Shown here piece by piece: positions 10,695 to 20,153 of a stretch of DNA of 64,000 nt. A program made the translations under genes and the position numbers. The first letter of the stretch is position 1. Each line of letters opens with the position of its first letter. The notes below the pieces were generated by a model, which was given only the letters and a program-made list of their open reading frames with translations, was not told the origin of the DNA and ran no database searches. Source of the DNA: Zygosaccharomyces rouxii (taxonomy: Eukaryota; Ascomycota; Saccharomycetes; Saccharomycetales; Saccharomycetaceae); the NCBI RefSeq assembly GCF_000026365.1, contig NC_012991.1, forward strand, positions 682,001 to 746,000, in the 5' to 3' direction.

Positions 10695-11753
10695 ATGGTT
10701 AAAGCAGTTCAGTGTCAGGGCAAGGAAGTTCTTTTAAGGACAGCTGAAGATGACAAGAACAACTTTTCGTTCTTAAATGTGATGGATCGAGTTGATCAAT
10801 TTCCAGATGAATATGAAGAAGATAAGCAATTCAAGGAAGAAGTTCTCTATTTGACCTCTCATGATAACATTCGAATTGGATTCACACTTTTGTTTGCTGT
10901 TAAGGAAATGCTCAGGTGCTGTGGCCAAGAATTGTTTGATGGTACGTTCACCATCAAACAGAATGAGGGTTCATTGGCTGAGTTGAAATTCAATGATGAT
11001 AAAGTAGATATCAGAAATGCTAAGATCGACCGGATTGCCAGGATATTGTATGAGAAGTCTGAATTAAAAGAGATTAAAGGCTGGAGGGATGAAAAATATG
11101 CGGTCTATGTGCATGGAAGCCCTTATGTGCTTGTGGAAAGGGCCATGGCTGGAGTTCTTGGTATCGTTACATATGGTATTCATGTCAATGGCTACTTAAT
11201 AGATACGAAGACCAATGGGATTAAATTTTGGATCCCAAGAAGGTCTGCGACGAAGCCCACTTGGCCTCTTATGTTGGATAATATCATAGCTGGTGGTATA
11301 GGGTATCCTCATGGTATCAATGATACTGTTATCAAGGAGAGTATGGAAGAAGCCAACCTGAGCAAAACAGACATTGAAAGGAGGATAAGGGCTGCCGGAG
11401 TTTTATCGTACTTTTATTTTCCTCAAAGATTTGATCAAGTCAACTTCGATAGTGAGTCAGCCTATATAGTAGGTGAGGTGGAATACATTTTTGATTTAGC
11501 CCTTTCTGAAGACGTTGTCCCCAAACCCAACGACGGTGAAGTGGACAGTTTCAACTTACTGACATTGCAAGAGACAATTGATGCCATCGCGAGAAAAGAA
11601 TTCAAGCCTAATTGCGCGCTAGTGATGACCGATTTTCTAATAAGACATGGTTACATCACTTCAGAGAATGAACCCAACTTCTTGGAACTTGTTAATAGAA
11701 TGCACAGGAAACTGCCGTTTCCTCAACCTAACTTTTATGGTCACAAATCATAG
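10695..11753 (+). CDS. YJR142W: YJR142W-like Nudix hydrolase (thiamine-damage pre-emption family)
   Basis: Nudix-family protein homologous to S. cerevisiae YJR142W, whose cross-kingdom family hydrolyses toxic oxidised thiamin diphosphates (established for the family, not shown here). An N-terminal DUF4743-type domain is followed by the Nudix region, with AGGIGYPHGI leading into KESMEEANLS. The strict Nudix box is GX5EX7REUXEEXGU, so this match is relaxed. The frame is open from an ATG at 10620 (377 residues), but the second in-frame ATG at 10695 gives 352 residues, close to the 342 of S. cerevisiae. The 10620 ATG is also overlapped by an upstream ATG-AAG-ATA-TGA mini-frame (10612-10623). I therefore place the start at 10695. 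Confidence 0.82.
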   Translation: MVKAVQCQGKEVLLRTAEDDKNNFSFLNVMDRVDQFPDEYEEDKQFKEEVLYLTSHDNIRIGFTLLFAVKEMLRCCGQELFDGTFTIKQNEGSLAELKFNDDKVDIRNAKIDRIARILYEKSELKEIKGWRDEKYAVYVHGSPYVLVERAMAGVLGIVTYGIHVNGYLIDTKTNGIKFWIPRRSATKPTWPLMLDNIIAGGIGYPHGINDTVIKESMEEANLSKTDIERRIRAAGVLSYFYFPQRFDQVNFDSESAYIVGEVEYIFDLALSEDVVPKPNDGEVDSFNLLTLQETIDAIARKEFKPNCALVMTDFLIRHGYITSENEPNFLELVNRMHRKLPFPQPNFYGHKS

Positions 11754-11860
11754 TGTTTAGAAAAATTTATTTTAATTCGTTTCTTAGGTATTTAGGTGTG
11801 ATTTTTTGGATTTATTCCAATGTTCATTTATTCAGAATTAGATTTACCTTTTATCAAGCT

Positions 11861-14164
11861 TCATTTGGCGAAGTTCAACTCCATGTTTAACCATTTTCTG
11901 GCGACAACTTGTTGTGGGGTCAAGGTCACATCACCATATACAAATGGAGAGAAGAACCAGAAGCACCACACGATAGCCACTGCCATGATGCCAAAGAAAA
12001 TGTACAAGACTTTGGTTTTAACCTCTGGGGTATTGTTGTAATTGGTGTTGGGTTGCTCTTCATCCTTTTCAGGATCTAAGGATTTACAGTCGCTGAAGAT
12101 AACTTCCCACAATGCAGCAGTGAACATAGAGGCGATCAATTGGGCTGGTAAGTAATGGTGTAAGAACCTTTGACGACCCATCAAATAGAAGGGGAAATAG
12201 TGGCATCCCCAACCGACAAAGAAATACATTAGAGGTCCATAGATTTTCTCTCTAGTGATTCTACCCAATGCATAGTATGCACGTTGTCTACTGATCAAAT
12301 CTGCGATCACAATCCCAATGTATGTGGCTAGGGAAATCACTTGTAACCACCAACCGATAATGTTACCGATGAAGAAGATTTGTTTCCTTTCAGAATCCTT
12401 TGTCCAAAATGAGACACCGTTCATACTACCTGGCCAAGAGTATGGTTGAGAGGCGAATGGGTGATCTGCGGATAATTTGTTGTTATGTTCAAACATTAAC
12501 CTTTGTAATTCGGCCCACTTGGTGAAGAAAGGCAACGTCTTGACTTCTCTTGGAACGTAAGCCTTTCTTTCTTCATCAATATTCACAATGGTGTCCACAA
12601 ACCAGTTGTTGTCTGGGTCAGTAACCTTCTTGTTACCGTTGACTTCTTGCTGGTTGAACCCCCATTCTGGCAACAAGACGTCATTGTGGGTCCAAAGAGC
12701 CACAGCGGTATCAACGTGGAAGATACGGAAGAAAGTACCCTTTGATTTCACAATAGAACCTGCATCTCTTTTACTCAAACCTTGGAACATGAACAAAGTT
12801 TGTTGATAATCTGCACCGTTGGCTTCTTCCTCAGAGACAGTAACGACTTCTTCATTTGTTGGATAGTATGGAGATGCCACGTCGTGAGTTAACAAGTAAC
12901 TGTTAGTCATAACGTGTCTCAATCTGAAGGCTTCATTGAGCAAAAGTGGTTGGCCTGATGGTGATGGTAATTCTTTGACTGGCACAATTTCCCACTGGTT
13001 GTTAGCATCTTCGTAAAAGTAACAAGTAACCTGTTGACCTTGAGAAGAGATACGACCATCCTCGTAACGTTGAGGATAACGAGACAAATGAGAATGCAAT
13101 AAACCGTTAGTGTCTCTGTGTCTCAAAGTGATAATATCGTGGTAGTTGACTTGTCTAGATTCTTTTGCCAAAGGCGAATCACCCAAAGTTTCTTGGAATT
13201 CACCAGACATGAAATTGTCACCAGAACCGGATTTCGTCAAAATGGCAAAATGGACCCAGAACCAGAACAGATACACGAGGAAGGGAGCAAAGATGAAACC
13301 ATTCAATCTCTTCACCACATGGCTAGCAAATTGACGGATGGTTAAACCAGCACGTACGTCGAGTAATTGCCACAAATTAATGGCAACTGCAGAACCGATC
13401 ATGGCATATGTCAGGACACCAACGTATTTTGTAGAGATAACTAATGATAATGAAAGACCAGTTGCGTATAACCACAGGTTCCATTTCAGGGAGAATGGAC
13501 TAGTCAATTGCGCTTTGTAGAATTTCACATAGGTGTAGACTGAAAGTGCCACAGTGAAATTCAAGAATGCGTCTAGTAGAATCAATCTTGTTTCAGTAAC
13601 ATGCGCGTTATCGATAGCCACCAAAAGAGCACCAAATGCACAAGTGATAGCTTTGAAATTGAATTCTTTCAAAGTGTTGAACAGCAATGGCACTGTGATG
13701 GTCCCCAAGAAGGCATTGAAGCAACGGTATTGCAGAAATGGAGCAGGATTCTGCACATAACTGTGACCAATTTCATCGAATTTGAAAGAGCCGTCATAAC
13801 CACTTAAAAACCCAATAAACGCGATTAACATCTTAGCAAGTGGAGGATGCACATCGAAGAAAAAACTTCTTTCCAAATAATAAGACGCAAATTTACCGAA
13901 ATGAACTTCATCAAAGACAACTTCCTTAGGATACCATATCTTGTAAAATCTAGCGCAAAATGCTAAACCGGTAACCGCCCAAAGCCAGAAGCGGTAACAG
14001 TTAGCGGCATCAGGAGGATCTCTTAACAGCCATTTTTCTGTGGAGAATGAGAAGCCTGACGAACTAGGAGTGGATGGCTTGGATTTCGATATAGATGCAG
14101 TATCAGAGTTCTTGGTATTATTACCACCACTAACAGTGGTCTGATCCTTTTTTTTCGAGCCCAT
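11861..14164 (-). CDS. PMT4: PMT4, dolichyl-phosphate-mannose protein O-mannosyltransferase
   Basis: ER integral membrane enzyme that transfers the first mannose from Dol-P-Man to Ser/Thr; Pmt4 acts as a homodimer, preferentially on membrane-anchored proteins. It is 767 residues (762 in S. cerevisiae). A Ser/Thr-rich cytosolic N-terminus precedes the PMT domain. The first luminal loop has the catalytic acidic pair (VVFDEVHFGKFASYY) and the segment FFDVHPPLAKM. A central luminal MIR-repeat region (ITLRHRDTNGLLHSH, FRLRHVMTNSYLLTH, FFRIFHVDTAVALW) is followed by C-terminal membrane segments. The ATG at 14164 opens MGSKKKDQTTVSGG. Gene order matches YJR142W-YJR143C-YJR144W. Confidence 0.97.
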   Translation of the reverse strand: MGSKKKDQTTVSGGNNTKNSDTASISKSKPSTPSSSGFSFSTEKWLLRDPPDAANCYRFWLWAVTGLAFCARFYKIWYPKEVVFDEVHFGKFASYYLERSFFFDVHPPLAKMLIAFIGFLSGYDGSFKFDEIGHSYVQNPAPFLQYRCFNAFLGTITVPLLFNTLKEFNFKAITCAFGALLVAIDNAHVTETRLILLDAFLNFTVALSVYTYVKFYKAQLTSPFSLKWNLWLYATGLSLSLVISTKYVGVLTYAMIGSAVAINLWQLLDVRAGLTIRQFASHVVKRLNGFIFAPFLVYLFWFWVHFAILTKSGSGDNFMSGEFQETLGDSPLAKESRQVNYHDIITLRHRDTNGLLHSHLSRYPQRYEDGRISSQGQQVTCYFYEDANNQWEIVPVKELPSPSGQPLLLNEAFRLRHVMTNSYLLTHDVASPYYPTNEEVVTVSEEEANGADYQQTLFMFQGLSKRDAGSIVKSKGTFFRIFHVDTAVALWTHNDVLLPEWGFNQQEVNGNKKVTDPDNNWFVDTIVNIDEERKAYVPREVKTLPFFTKWAELQRLMFEHNNKLSADHPFASQPYSWPGSMNGVSFWTKDSERKQIFFIGNIIGWWLQVISLATYIGIVIADLISRQRAYYALGRITREKIYGPLMYFFVGWGCHYFPFYLMGRQRFLHHYLPAQLIASMFTAALWEVIFSDCKSLDPEKDEEQPNTNYNNTPEVKTKVLYIFFGIMAVAIVWCFWFFSPFVYGDVTLTPQQVVARKWLNMELNFAK

Positions 14165-14360
14165 TGAAGTTTCACCAGTTAAAATGGATCAACTATCTTC
14201 TAAATCAATTGGTACTCACTGGAATCTCACAGGACTTGAAGTTGTTTTTACTTTCTTATAATATTGACACGTTAGACTCATCCTCTTATATATGGTTTGC
14301 TTTTTCTTCCGTTCGGAAATTTCAATTCGCGTATTACGGAAAAATTATCGCGGTCTAAGT

Positions 14361-14381
14361 CACGTGATTATTAGCCACGTG
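14361..14381. promoter_or_regulatory. Paired CACGTG (Cbf1/Pho4-type) sites
   Basis: Two CACGTG hexamers 15 bp apart (start to start), both in the context NCACGTGAT. This is the E-box bound by Cbf1 and, depending on flanks, Pho4. They lie about 200 bp upstream of PMT4 and 700 bp upstream of MGM101, so PMT4 is the likelier target. The motif is seen directly; binding is inference. Confidence 0.55.
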
Positions 14382-14739
14382 ATGAAGGCGGTTAAGTAGA
14401 TTACACAAAAGTACATACCGTATGCTAAGCATTCTGCAAATCCTATTCTGGTTAGCGTAAGTGTTCGCTTATCCACAATGTTAGCTTTCTTCGCCTTTAT
14501 TCCATTTTACGTTATGTAGCCGAATTAAGAACTCCAGTCTTGAAAATGAAAACCGGGACCGCTGTCTAAGATTTGAAAATTACTGGTTAGATATTAATGT
14601 ACAAAAGCACTTTCAATGCTCTCAATCTATCTTGCGTTTGCGCAATTAGCCAATCTTTTAAATATAATGTCAGTACTTTTTTTCCTAGCTACCGCTGACG
14701 TTGATATATAAGAATTTGGTGATTTTAAGAGCAGAATTT

Positions 14740-14774
14740 ACACACACACACATATATACATATATATATATATA
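14740..14774. repeat. Compound CA/TA microsatellite
   Basis: A run of (AC)n followed by interrupted (AT)n, 35 bases, in the PMT4-MGM101 intergenic region. It is likely length-polymorphic. No function is evident. Confidence 0.85.
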
Positions 14775-14890
14775 CCTGTACGCGCATAGATATGCAGAAA
14801 AAATTGAAAAAAATAGGTAATAAGTTACTAGAATGCTAGAAGGCCTCTGCAGTTTAATCAATCATCGCTTTAATTTTAACCAATCTTTAA

Positions 14891-14917
14891 CATATTTGAC
14901 ATATTTGACATATTTGA
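14891..14917. repeat. Three tandem 9-bp repeats (CATATTTGA)
   Basis: Three exact head-to-tail copies of CATATTTGA, 170 bp upstream of the MGM101 ATG. No known yeast factor site is recognised in the unit. It could be a small expansion or a repeated regulatory element. Confidence 0.85.
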
Positions 14918-15086
14918 GCCCTAAGATGAAAAAAAGCAAGGGCTCGCGGCAGGCAATGTGAATATACCACACACCTCCATACTACAAGAGAGAAATAAAG
15001 ACCCAAAGAATCCCCCATATTGAGCTTCTCTCTAGAATAAAAACACTAGTTCTCGATTCGCTGGATTATATCAGAGCGTTTCCATC

Positions 15087-15842
15087 ATGTCTTTGCCTCT
15101 GTTATCACTCAGGAGGTTTAACGCCAGGGGAGCGATGAGATTGAGAATGGTTAGGTGGATTGGTTTTGAGAGGCCGCCACCACCACCACCAGCCCCACCA
15201 CACTCACACGCTGGCCCACTGCGCTCAAACCCTTCACTAGCATCCGCAAATTCTAATAAACCTTTGGAACAAGGTCTCGGGGGCAAGCCACTAGAAGGTG
15301 AAAATCCTATTGGCTCTTCAAGGACAGTAGACTGGTCGACTTCATGGCATGGATTTGGAGCAAAACCTTTTGCAGATGAAGTTCAAAAGAAACTATCAGA
15401 AACTTTAGGACCCTTAGACATTGAAATCAAACCGGATGGTATGATCTATTTACCAGAGATTAAGTACCGCCGCATCTTAAATAAGGCATTTGGTGCCGGT
15501 GGTTGGGGTCTTGTACCACGCTCACAGACAATTGTCACACCAAAATTGGTCACCAGAGAATATGGACTTGTCTGTCACAATCAATTGGTAAGTGTCGCAA
15601 GAGGTGAACAAGATTATTTCTCTGAAACGGGGATTCCAACCGCAACCGAAGGTTGCAAGAGTAATGCTCTAATGAGGTGCTGCAAAGATTTAGGAATTGG
15701 TTCGGAACTCTGGGATCCTGTATTTATCAAGAAGTTTAAAACTGAAAACTGCGTGGAGAAGTTCGTCGAACATGTAACCACCAAGAAGAAAAAGAAGATT
15801 TGGTTGCGTAAGGATAGACAAGTAGAATATCCATACAAATGA
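15087..15842 (+). CDS. MGM101: MGM101, mitochondrial nucleoid recombination protein
   Basis: Mitochondrial Rad52-like single-strand annealing protein required for mtDNA repair and maintenance. It is 251 residues (269 in S. cerevisiae). The N-terminus is Arg-rich and lacks acidic residues ([15 protein letters not shown]), a typical mitochondrial presequence, followed by a Pro/His tract (seven prolines at about residues 30-36). The conserved core starts near [15 protein letters not shown] and contains [17 protein letters not shown] and [19 protein letters not shown]. The basic tail ([15 protein letters not shown]) matches the DNA-binding tail of the family. The ATG at 15087 gives the full targeting sequence. 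Confidence 0.96.
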   Translation: MSLPLLSLRRFNARGAMRLRMVRWIGFERPPPPPPAPPHSHAGPLRSNPSLASANSNKPLEQGLGGKPLEGENPIGSSRTVDWSTSWHGFGAKPFADEVQKKLSETLGPLDIEIKPDGMIYLPEIKYRRILNKAFGAGGWGLVPRSQTIVTPKLVTREYGLVCHNQLVSVARGEQDYFSETGIPTATEGCKSNALMRCCKDLGIGSELWDPVFIKKFKTENCVEKFVEHVTTKKKKKIWLRKDRQVEYPYK

Positions 15843-16408
15843 ACCAAGGACTATTAATATACTTCTTTTTTTTTTTTTTTTTTTTTCATTCTTTTTTCCT
15901 CTCTTTTTTCCCTTTAAATAAAACGTATTGTTGTTGGCTTTTGACTCATGGGCTACTAAACAAGATCGTGGTTCATTGAAATATTTTGAATTTGTTCATC
16001 TTGAAACATCAAGACAGCTCTATAGCCCAGTTTCAACGCATTATGACTCTCATTTGAATTTTGTCTATCTTCCTCATCAATACGTATGACAAGCTTACGA
16101 TTAAGCGAGCTAAAGAACTTAACTCGAGCATCAAGATCTTGAAAAGGCGAACAGAGACCCCATAATTACATGACGATCATTGCAATAATCAAGATACTGG
16201 AGCGTTAAAAACTAGTGTCTTCTTCTTTCCAGAGGTCTAAAAGTATGTCGTTGTTGTTGTAATGGAAAGAAACTCGCGTTGTCCCCCATCGAATACCATC
16301 AAATAATCTGCGTAAATCAATGAAGTTCAAAGCTTAAGCTCATCGTCAACTGATAACATCGCAACAACGGGCCAAACCGAATCTCAATTCAACTTGAGAA
16401 TCGTTGCA
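15843..16408. other. MGM101-PTR3 intergenic region
   Basis: A T21 homopolymer (15866-15886) just after the MGM101 stop is probably its 3' UTR. The remainder is largely occupied on the minus strand by a broken reading frame, annotated separately as a pseudogene. The PTR3 5' flank overlaps the distal end of that relic. Confidence 0.7.
15956..16370 (-). pseudogene. Unidentified decayed gene, minus strand
   Basis: One minus-strand frame is strikingly protein-like on both sides of in-frame stops. Segment 1 (16333 down to 16205, 42 codons) includes IDLRRLFDGIRWGTTRV and NNNDILLDLWKEEDTSF, then TAA. After 13 codons there is a second TAA (16166-16168). Segment 2 (16165 down to 15956, 69 codons) includes DLDARVKFFSSLNRKL, RIDEEDRQNSNES and ALKLGYRAVLMFQDEQ, ending at TAG. 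An ATG at about 16363, opening MLSVDDELKL, lies in another frame immediately upstream and would join with a one-base shift. No GTATGT donor or TACTAAC branch site explains the breaks as an intron, so decay is favoured. I do not recognise the family. Confidence 0.5.
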
Positions 16409-18400
16409 ATGAATCCTGATGAAATAATTAATGATATACGACAGAGTTTAGTTCTCCCGAAGGAGATATTGAGTCTCCACAGAAATGAAATCACAGACGA
16501 TTACAACATCAAAGTACGAAGTGGTTTAGTTGACGATAGTTCAATGTTGTCCTGTGGGTGTTGCATATCTGAGAACCTTTACACAAAACTGCAAGCTCTA
16601 ATGGGTGGTAGTGGTATACGGTGTCCCAACTGTCAATCTGTAGATGTTACCATGGTTGGTGCCGTCCAGCCATTAAGGAACATTTCTTCACTGTTACAAC
16701 TTTATCAGAGGAACCCTAGAGAATCTGGTAATGATTTTGGACAATCTATTCACTCTGATAAGCTCACTACAGATGATTCCGCTACTACTCATAAGTCTTT
16801 ATTGATCCCGGAAAATGCTAGTCTTGCAGCCACGGGAATACCGTCTCAGTATGAATCCAGTAGAAGTGAGAATTTTGGTAGATCTCCAAATAAGCAGTAT
16901 TCATTGTTATCACTTTTCCATGCAGTAGCTACCAGGCTCAACAACGAGAGCTTGGAAAATAGTTCCTCTACAGATCCTATGAATCAGCCACCAGTTGGCA
17001 TGGCTCTTGAAGGTAATGATAGGGAGTTGGGTAGCGCGGAAGATTTGAAAGTCCTAGATAATGCATCAAATACGAGAACCATTCCAGTATCCCAGGATTC
17101 AGCTACAGGGTCCATTAAAAATGATTTACAAAATTTGACAGTGTCTGTGAGTACCAATGAAGAAAAAGAGTACTATTTTGCCAAATGCTTTCCAGTATAC
17201 AGGAGGCGAACGCAATTTAATACCCACCAAAAGTTTTTAAAAACTAAATCTAAACTTTTTGTGAATATGGCGATTTCACCAGACTGTACGAAGTTTGCAT
17301 TGGTTACAGAACATAGCTGGGAAGTTTACGATATTCCTAAAGAAATTTCAAAGCAGAATCCAACTTTACTCTTCTGTGGAAAATCTACTGGTGAATATGG
17401 TCCTGATTTTGATAATCTGCGGTATCCAGAGGATAAACAGGTACTCTTATCGAAAGGTGAAAAATCGCAGAATGGTTCTTGGGAACACTATTACTGTAAA
17501 CTATCCAATGATTTCCTAGTCATTTCGGGTACTAAAAGAAGACTGAGGATATTTGATTTAAACCAAGGTGGTCAGCCTGTATATTCCTATTTGTCGAGCT
17601 TCCCCATAAGATGTATCGATATTGATCCCAACTCCAATCTATTAGCCTGTGGAATTACCGGTAAGGATAGAAATACAGGTTCAGAACAAGCATTGATTGC
17701 TTTTCATAGCATCACAAGAAATAAAGTCACGTCAGAACCGGAATTTCTCTCTCCATTTACCATTACATTGCCCTATAGAGATCCGATAAACACCATACAG
17801 TTCTCCAACGACGGTTTATACCTTTCATGTTCCACAGCACTTGAATCTCGATTTCTAGTTATTTCATTAAGGAAAGTTAACGAACCAAGACTTGTGATGA
17901 AAAGTTTAAGATCCATCGACACTTCGATGGAATCTGAAGGCATAACTGATACCAAGTTATTCCCTGGAAATCCCAACTTGATGTGTGTTACTTCAATGGC
18001 TTTCAATTCACCCCCAATTGTAATTAATACAAAGATACAAAATATGGAAGGTCTACAGAGTGTAGCTCAACCTACGATGCTCATGAGACTAGACGAATTG
18101 GGATCTAAGATTCATAAGTGTGAAATTTCCCCTAGAAATGACTCTATTGCATTTTTAGAGAGAAATGGATCTGTATACATCATATTTGCACCGACGATGA
18201 TGGATAATGAAAAGAGGAGGATCGTTCTTGTGGATATGGTTGCCAATGCTTACAGAGCCAAGGAATCTGCAGCTCTGAGGTTTAGCCCTGATGGACACAA
18301 GCTTTTTGTATTGGATCGTAAGGGAATTTTGTACGTAGAGGATTTTTCCTATGGATTGCCACAGGGTCATGAAGTGACGAAATGCAAGCAGATTAATTGA
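16409..18400 (+). CDS. PTR3: Probable PTR3, SPS amino-acid sensor component
   Basis: A 663-residue protein with a small Cys-rich N-terminal module (LSCGCCISENLYTKLQ ... GIRCPNCQSVDVTMVG; about residues 45-80), a long disordered Ser/Asn-rich linker, and a C-terminal half (about 265-660) with beta-propeller-like blade motifs (NMAISPDCTKFALV, IDIDPNSNLLACGI, ISPRNDSIAFLERNG, LRFSPDGHKLFVLDRKG). Length and architecture fit Ptr3 (678 residues in S. cerevisiae), the plasma-membrane adaptor between Ssy1 and protease Ssy5 in external amino-acid sensing. The name is from recollection of the family and less certain than for its neighbours. Another N-terminal RING-like/WD40-like protein is possible. The frame opens at a TTG five codons upstream; the ATG at 16409 is used. 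Confidence 0.68.
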   Translation: MNPDEIINDIRQSLVLPKEILSLHRNEITDDYNIKVRSGLVDDSSMLSCGCCISENLYTKLQALMGGSGIRCPNCQSVDVTMVGAVQPLRNISSLLQLYQRNPRESGNDFGQSIHSDKLTTDDSATTHKSLLIPENASLAATGIPSQYESSRSENFGRSPNKQYSLLSLFHAVATRLNNESLENSSSTDPMNQPPVGMALEGNDRELGSAEDLKVLDNASNTRTIPVSQDSATGSIKNDLQNLTVSVSTNEEKEYYFAKCFPVYRRRTQFNTHQKFLKTKSKLFVNMAISPDCTKFALVTEHSWEVYDIPKEISKQNPTLLFCGKSTGEYGPDFDNLRYPEDKQVLLSKGEKSQNGSWEHYYCKLSNDFLVISGTKRRLRIFDLNQGGQPVYSYLSSFPIRCIDIDPNSNLLACGITGKDRNTGSEQALIAFHSITRNKVTSEPEFLSPFTITLPYRDPINTIQFSNDGLYLSCSTALESRFLVISLRKVNEPRLVMKSLRSIDTSMESEGITDTKLFPGNPNLMCVTSMAFNSPPIVINTKIQNMEGLQSVAQPTMLMRLDELGSKIHKCEISPRNDSIAFLERNGSVYIIFAPTMMDNEKRRIVLVDMVANAYRAKESAALRFSPDGHKLFVLDRKGILYVEDFSYGLPQGHEVTKCKQIN

Positions 18401-18460
18401 ATGTTTAAATACGTATATATATGTACAAGAAGGGACTGGAAATAAAATATTGTGAGAGAG

Positions 18461-19660
18461 TCATAACAACTGAGGAAAATCTTGGGCAAAATCTTCAAAG
18501 CTCATCCCAACAGTGCTTGGGATTGTACTATCGACAATAATTCCCTTTTGTACAGATATATCATGGTTACCTTCATCAATATTTACTCGGAAATTAGGGC
18601 CTGATAAATATTTCCATTCATCACTCTTTAGTTTTGACATTGTATTTTGGATATCATCGTTTATAGCCACACTCTGGTCACAGTAATATACTGGTATCAT
18701 ATTATTCACCAATGGGAAATGGTTTTGAAATCCGGCAACACAGGTATCAATGAATTCTTGAGCAGATTTCAATGACATGTTAGTTACCTTTGATCGTACG
18801 CTGTCAACACTGTTACAACTCCAGGTAAGGCCATCAATGTGATCAGGTTTTAATAAACCTTTAAAGTTTTGTAAATTAGAATGAATCAGCATGGTTCCAT
18901 GATGATAAGCCTTTCCTTTGGCAATTTTAAACGCACTTCCACTTACCTTGTCACCATTCAGAGTGATATCTCCCCTAGAGTTCAAATGTAACGCCATTTC
19001 TGGGTATTTGTTGGTCAGCCATTTAACGATGAGCTTGTTAAAGAATTCTCTATCAAATTCTTTTCTCGAAGTAATAAAAGAATAATTCACATTACCTAAA
19101 TCGTGAACCACTGCACCACCTCCAGATAATCTTCTTATGAATTCATAACCTCTATGAACCAAATTATTCAAGAACACCTCTTTCCAAACGGTTTGATTCT
19201 TACCGATGACTACGCAGTTATCGTTCTTGTAAAAGAGTAACCTGTGGCTGGAAAAATTGTCATTGATGGGGGTATGGCGGAAGACATAGTCTTCAAGGGC
19301 TAAATTATAGTAAGGATCTGTAGATAAACTCTGTAAGACGAACCTACCCTCACTTTTAACTAAATTTTCCAATTCAAGCGCTGTAACACTATCGTAACCG
19401 ACATTATACAATTGATCAATCTCTTGATTAACCTCATCCAATTCATTAACGGGGTTTCTAGCTTCTCCCACATTGGCGGAAGCCTTCTCACCATTCTTCT
19501 GAGTGAACATGTCCACATACATGTTGTTCAAGGACCGATACTTCTCATCTTCTCCTTCATCTAGATCAAATGGCGTCTGTTGGACCAACCTTCGACGACA
19601 TTGTAGGGACAGTCTTAACGGCAAACCCAATCTTAGTCCTCTTGAAGCAAATAATGACAT
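18461..19660 (-). CDS. AIM22: AIM22, mitochondrial lipoate-protein ligase-like protein
   Basis: Member of the LplA/LipB family required to lipoylate mitochondrial 2-oxoacid dehydrogenases and glycine cleavage H protein. It is 399 residues from the ATG (409 in S. cerevisiae). The N-terminus is Arg/Leu-rich (MSLFASRGLRLGLPLRLSLQ), consistent with mitochondrial import. The LplA domain spans about 95-330 and includes VVIGKNQTVWKEV, IRRLSGGGAVVHDLGNVNYS and KVSGSAFKIAKGKAYHHGTML, with the invariant lysine in the VSGSAFK motif. The open frame starts two codons upstream at TTG. It converges on the PTR3 stop with 60 bp between. It corresponds to YJL046W, neighbour of RTT101 in S. cerevisiae. Confidence 0.92.
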   Translation of the reverse strand: MSLFASRGLRLGLPLRLSLQCRRRLVQQTPFDLDEGEDEKYRSLNNMYVDMFTQKNGEKASANVGEARNPVNELDEVNQEIDQLYNVGYDSVTALELENLVKSEGRFVLQSLSTDPYYNLALEDYVFRHTPINDNFSSHRLLFYKNDNCVVIGKNQTVWKEVFLNNLVHRGYEFIRRLSGGGAVVHDLGNVNYSFITSRKEFDREFFNKLIVKWLTNKYPEMALHLNSRGDITLNGDKVSGSAFKIAKGKAYHHGTMLIHSNLQNFKGLLKPDHIDGLTWSCNSVDSVRSKVTNMSLKSAQEFIDTCVAGFQNHFPLVNNMIPVYYCDQSVAINDDIQNTMSKLKSDEWKYLSGPNFRVNIDEGNHDISVQKGIIVDSTIPSTVGMSFEDFAQDFPQLL

Positions 19661-20153
19661 TACCAAACTTTGCGTAGTGTACTAAATCATGAATTGGTTA
19701 AGCTTGCTCGAGAATCAAGAAAACAATTGAATTGAGCTTGTGGAATAAAGCTCGGAAAGTCCGACAGTAACCTTTACCAGAACATAAGTGGTGATTAAAA
19801 CCGTTTTACAAGATTGCAAGCACCGTATTCTAATCAATTAGCTACTTAAGGCTCTCAAGAAGTTTTGTCAGTAGACGTATCAAACCTAGGTATATCTGTG
19901 AAAAGCACTCCAAAGGGCTTGCAAGAAAATTATACAAGGACAACTCAATAATCAATTTTCAGATATTCAACTAAAACGATCAGGATTGATCCAGAGACTG
20001 TGAGTTCCTTTACGCATTGTTCATTGACTGAAGTTGAACGTTTAAGAATTTTTCAATTGAAATTTCAAGATCATCTCATTTCGTCTCATCTCTACGTTAA
20101 AAGGCCACTCACTATAAGGAACTAGTTAACTTGCATACGAGTCTCAATCAGTG
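19661..20153. other. Divergent AIM22-POP4 intergenic region (493 bp)
   Basis: No gene, tRNA or convincing motif is seen. Short open stretches exist on the minus strand around 19850-19930 but carry stops in all frames and lack the protein-like character of the other relics. Confidence 0.5.

Larger units (their letters stand above)
14165..15086. other. Divergent PMT4-MGM101 intergenic region (922 bp)
   Basis: No gene is supported here. Contents: two CACGTG palindromes (14361-14366 and 14376-14381), TATATAA near 14703, a mixed CA/TA microsatellite (14740-14774), three tandem copies of a 9-bp unit CATATTTGA (14891-14917), and an imperfectly spaced inverted repeat GAGCCC/GGGCTC (14916-14921, 14940-14945) just upstream of MGM101. 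It is long for a divergent promoter in this window. Confidence 0.7.

Noticed and set aside
14164..14358. A 64-codon plus-strand frame starting at the PMT4 ATG region.
   Set aside because: Begins inside the reverse complement of the PMT4 start codon; composition looks like promoter DNA and there is no recognisable motif.
14305..14381. Centromere-like combination: CDEI-type TCACGTGA near a TTTCCGAA (minus strand, about 14311-14318) followed by A-rich sequence.
   Set aside because: The spacer is only about 40 bp and not strongly AT-rich, the CDEIII match is partial, and gene order places this region on a chromosome arm (YJR138-144) in S. cerevisiae.
14440..14520. Open plus-strand stretch ending MLAFFAFIPFYVM in the PMT4-MGM101 gap.
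   Set aside because: Fewer than 40 codons without a start of its own except a 13-codon ATG frame; no supporting neighbouring fragment, so chance is adequate.
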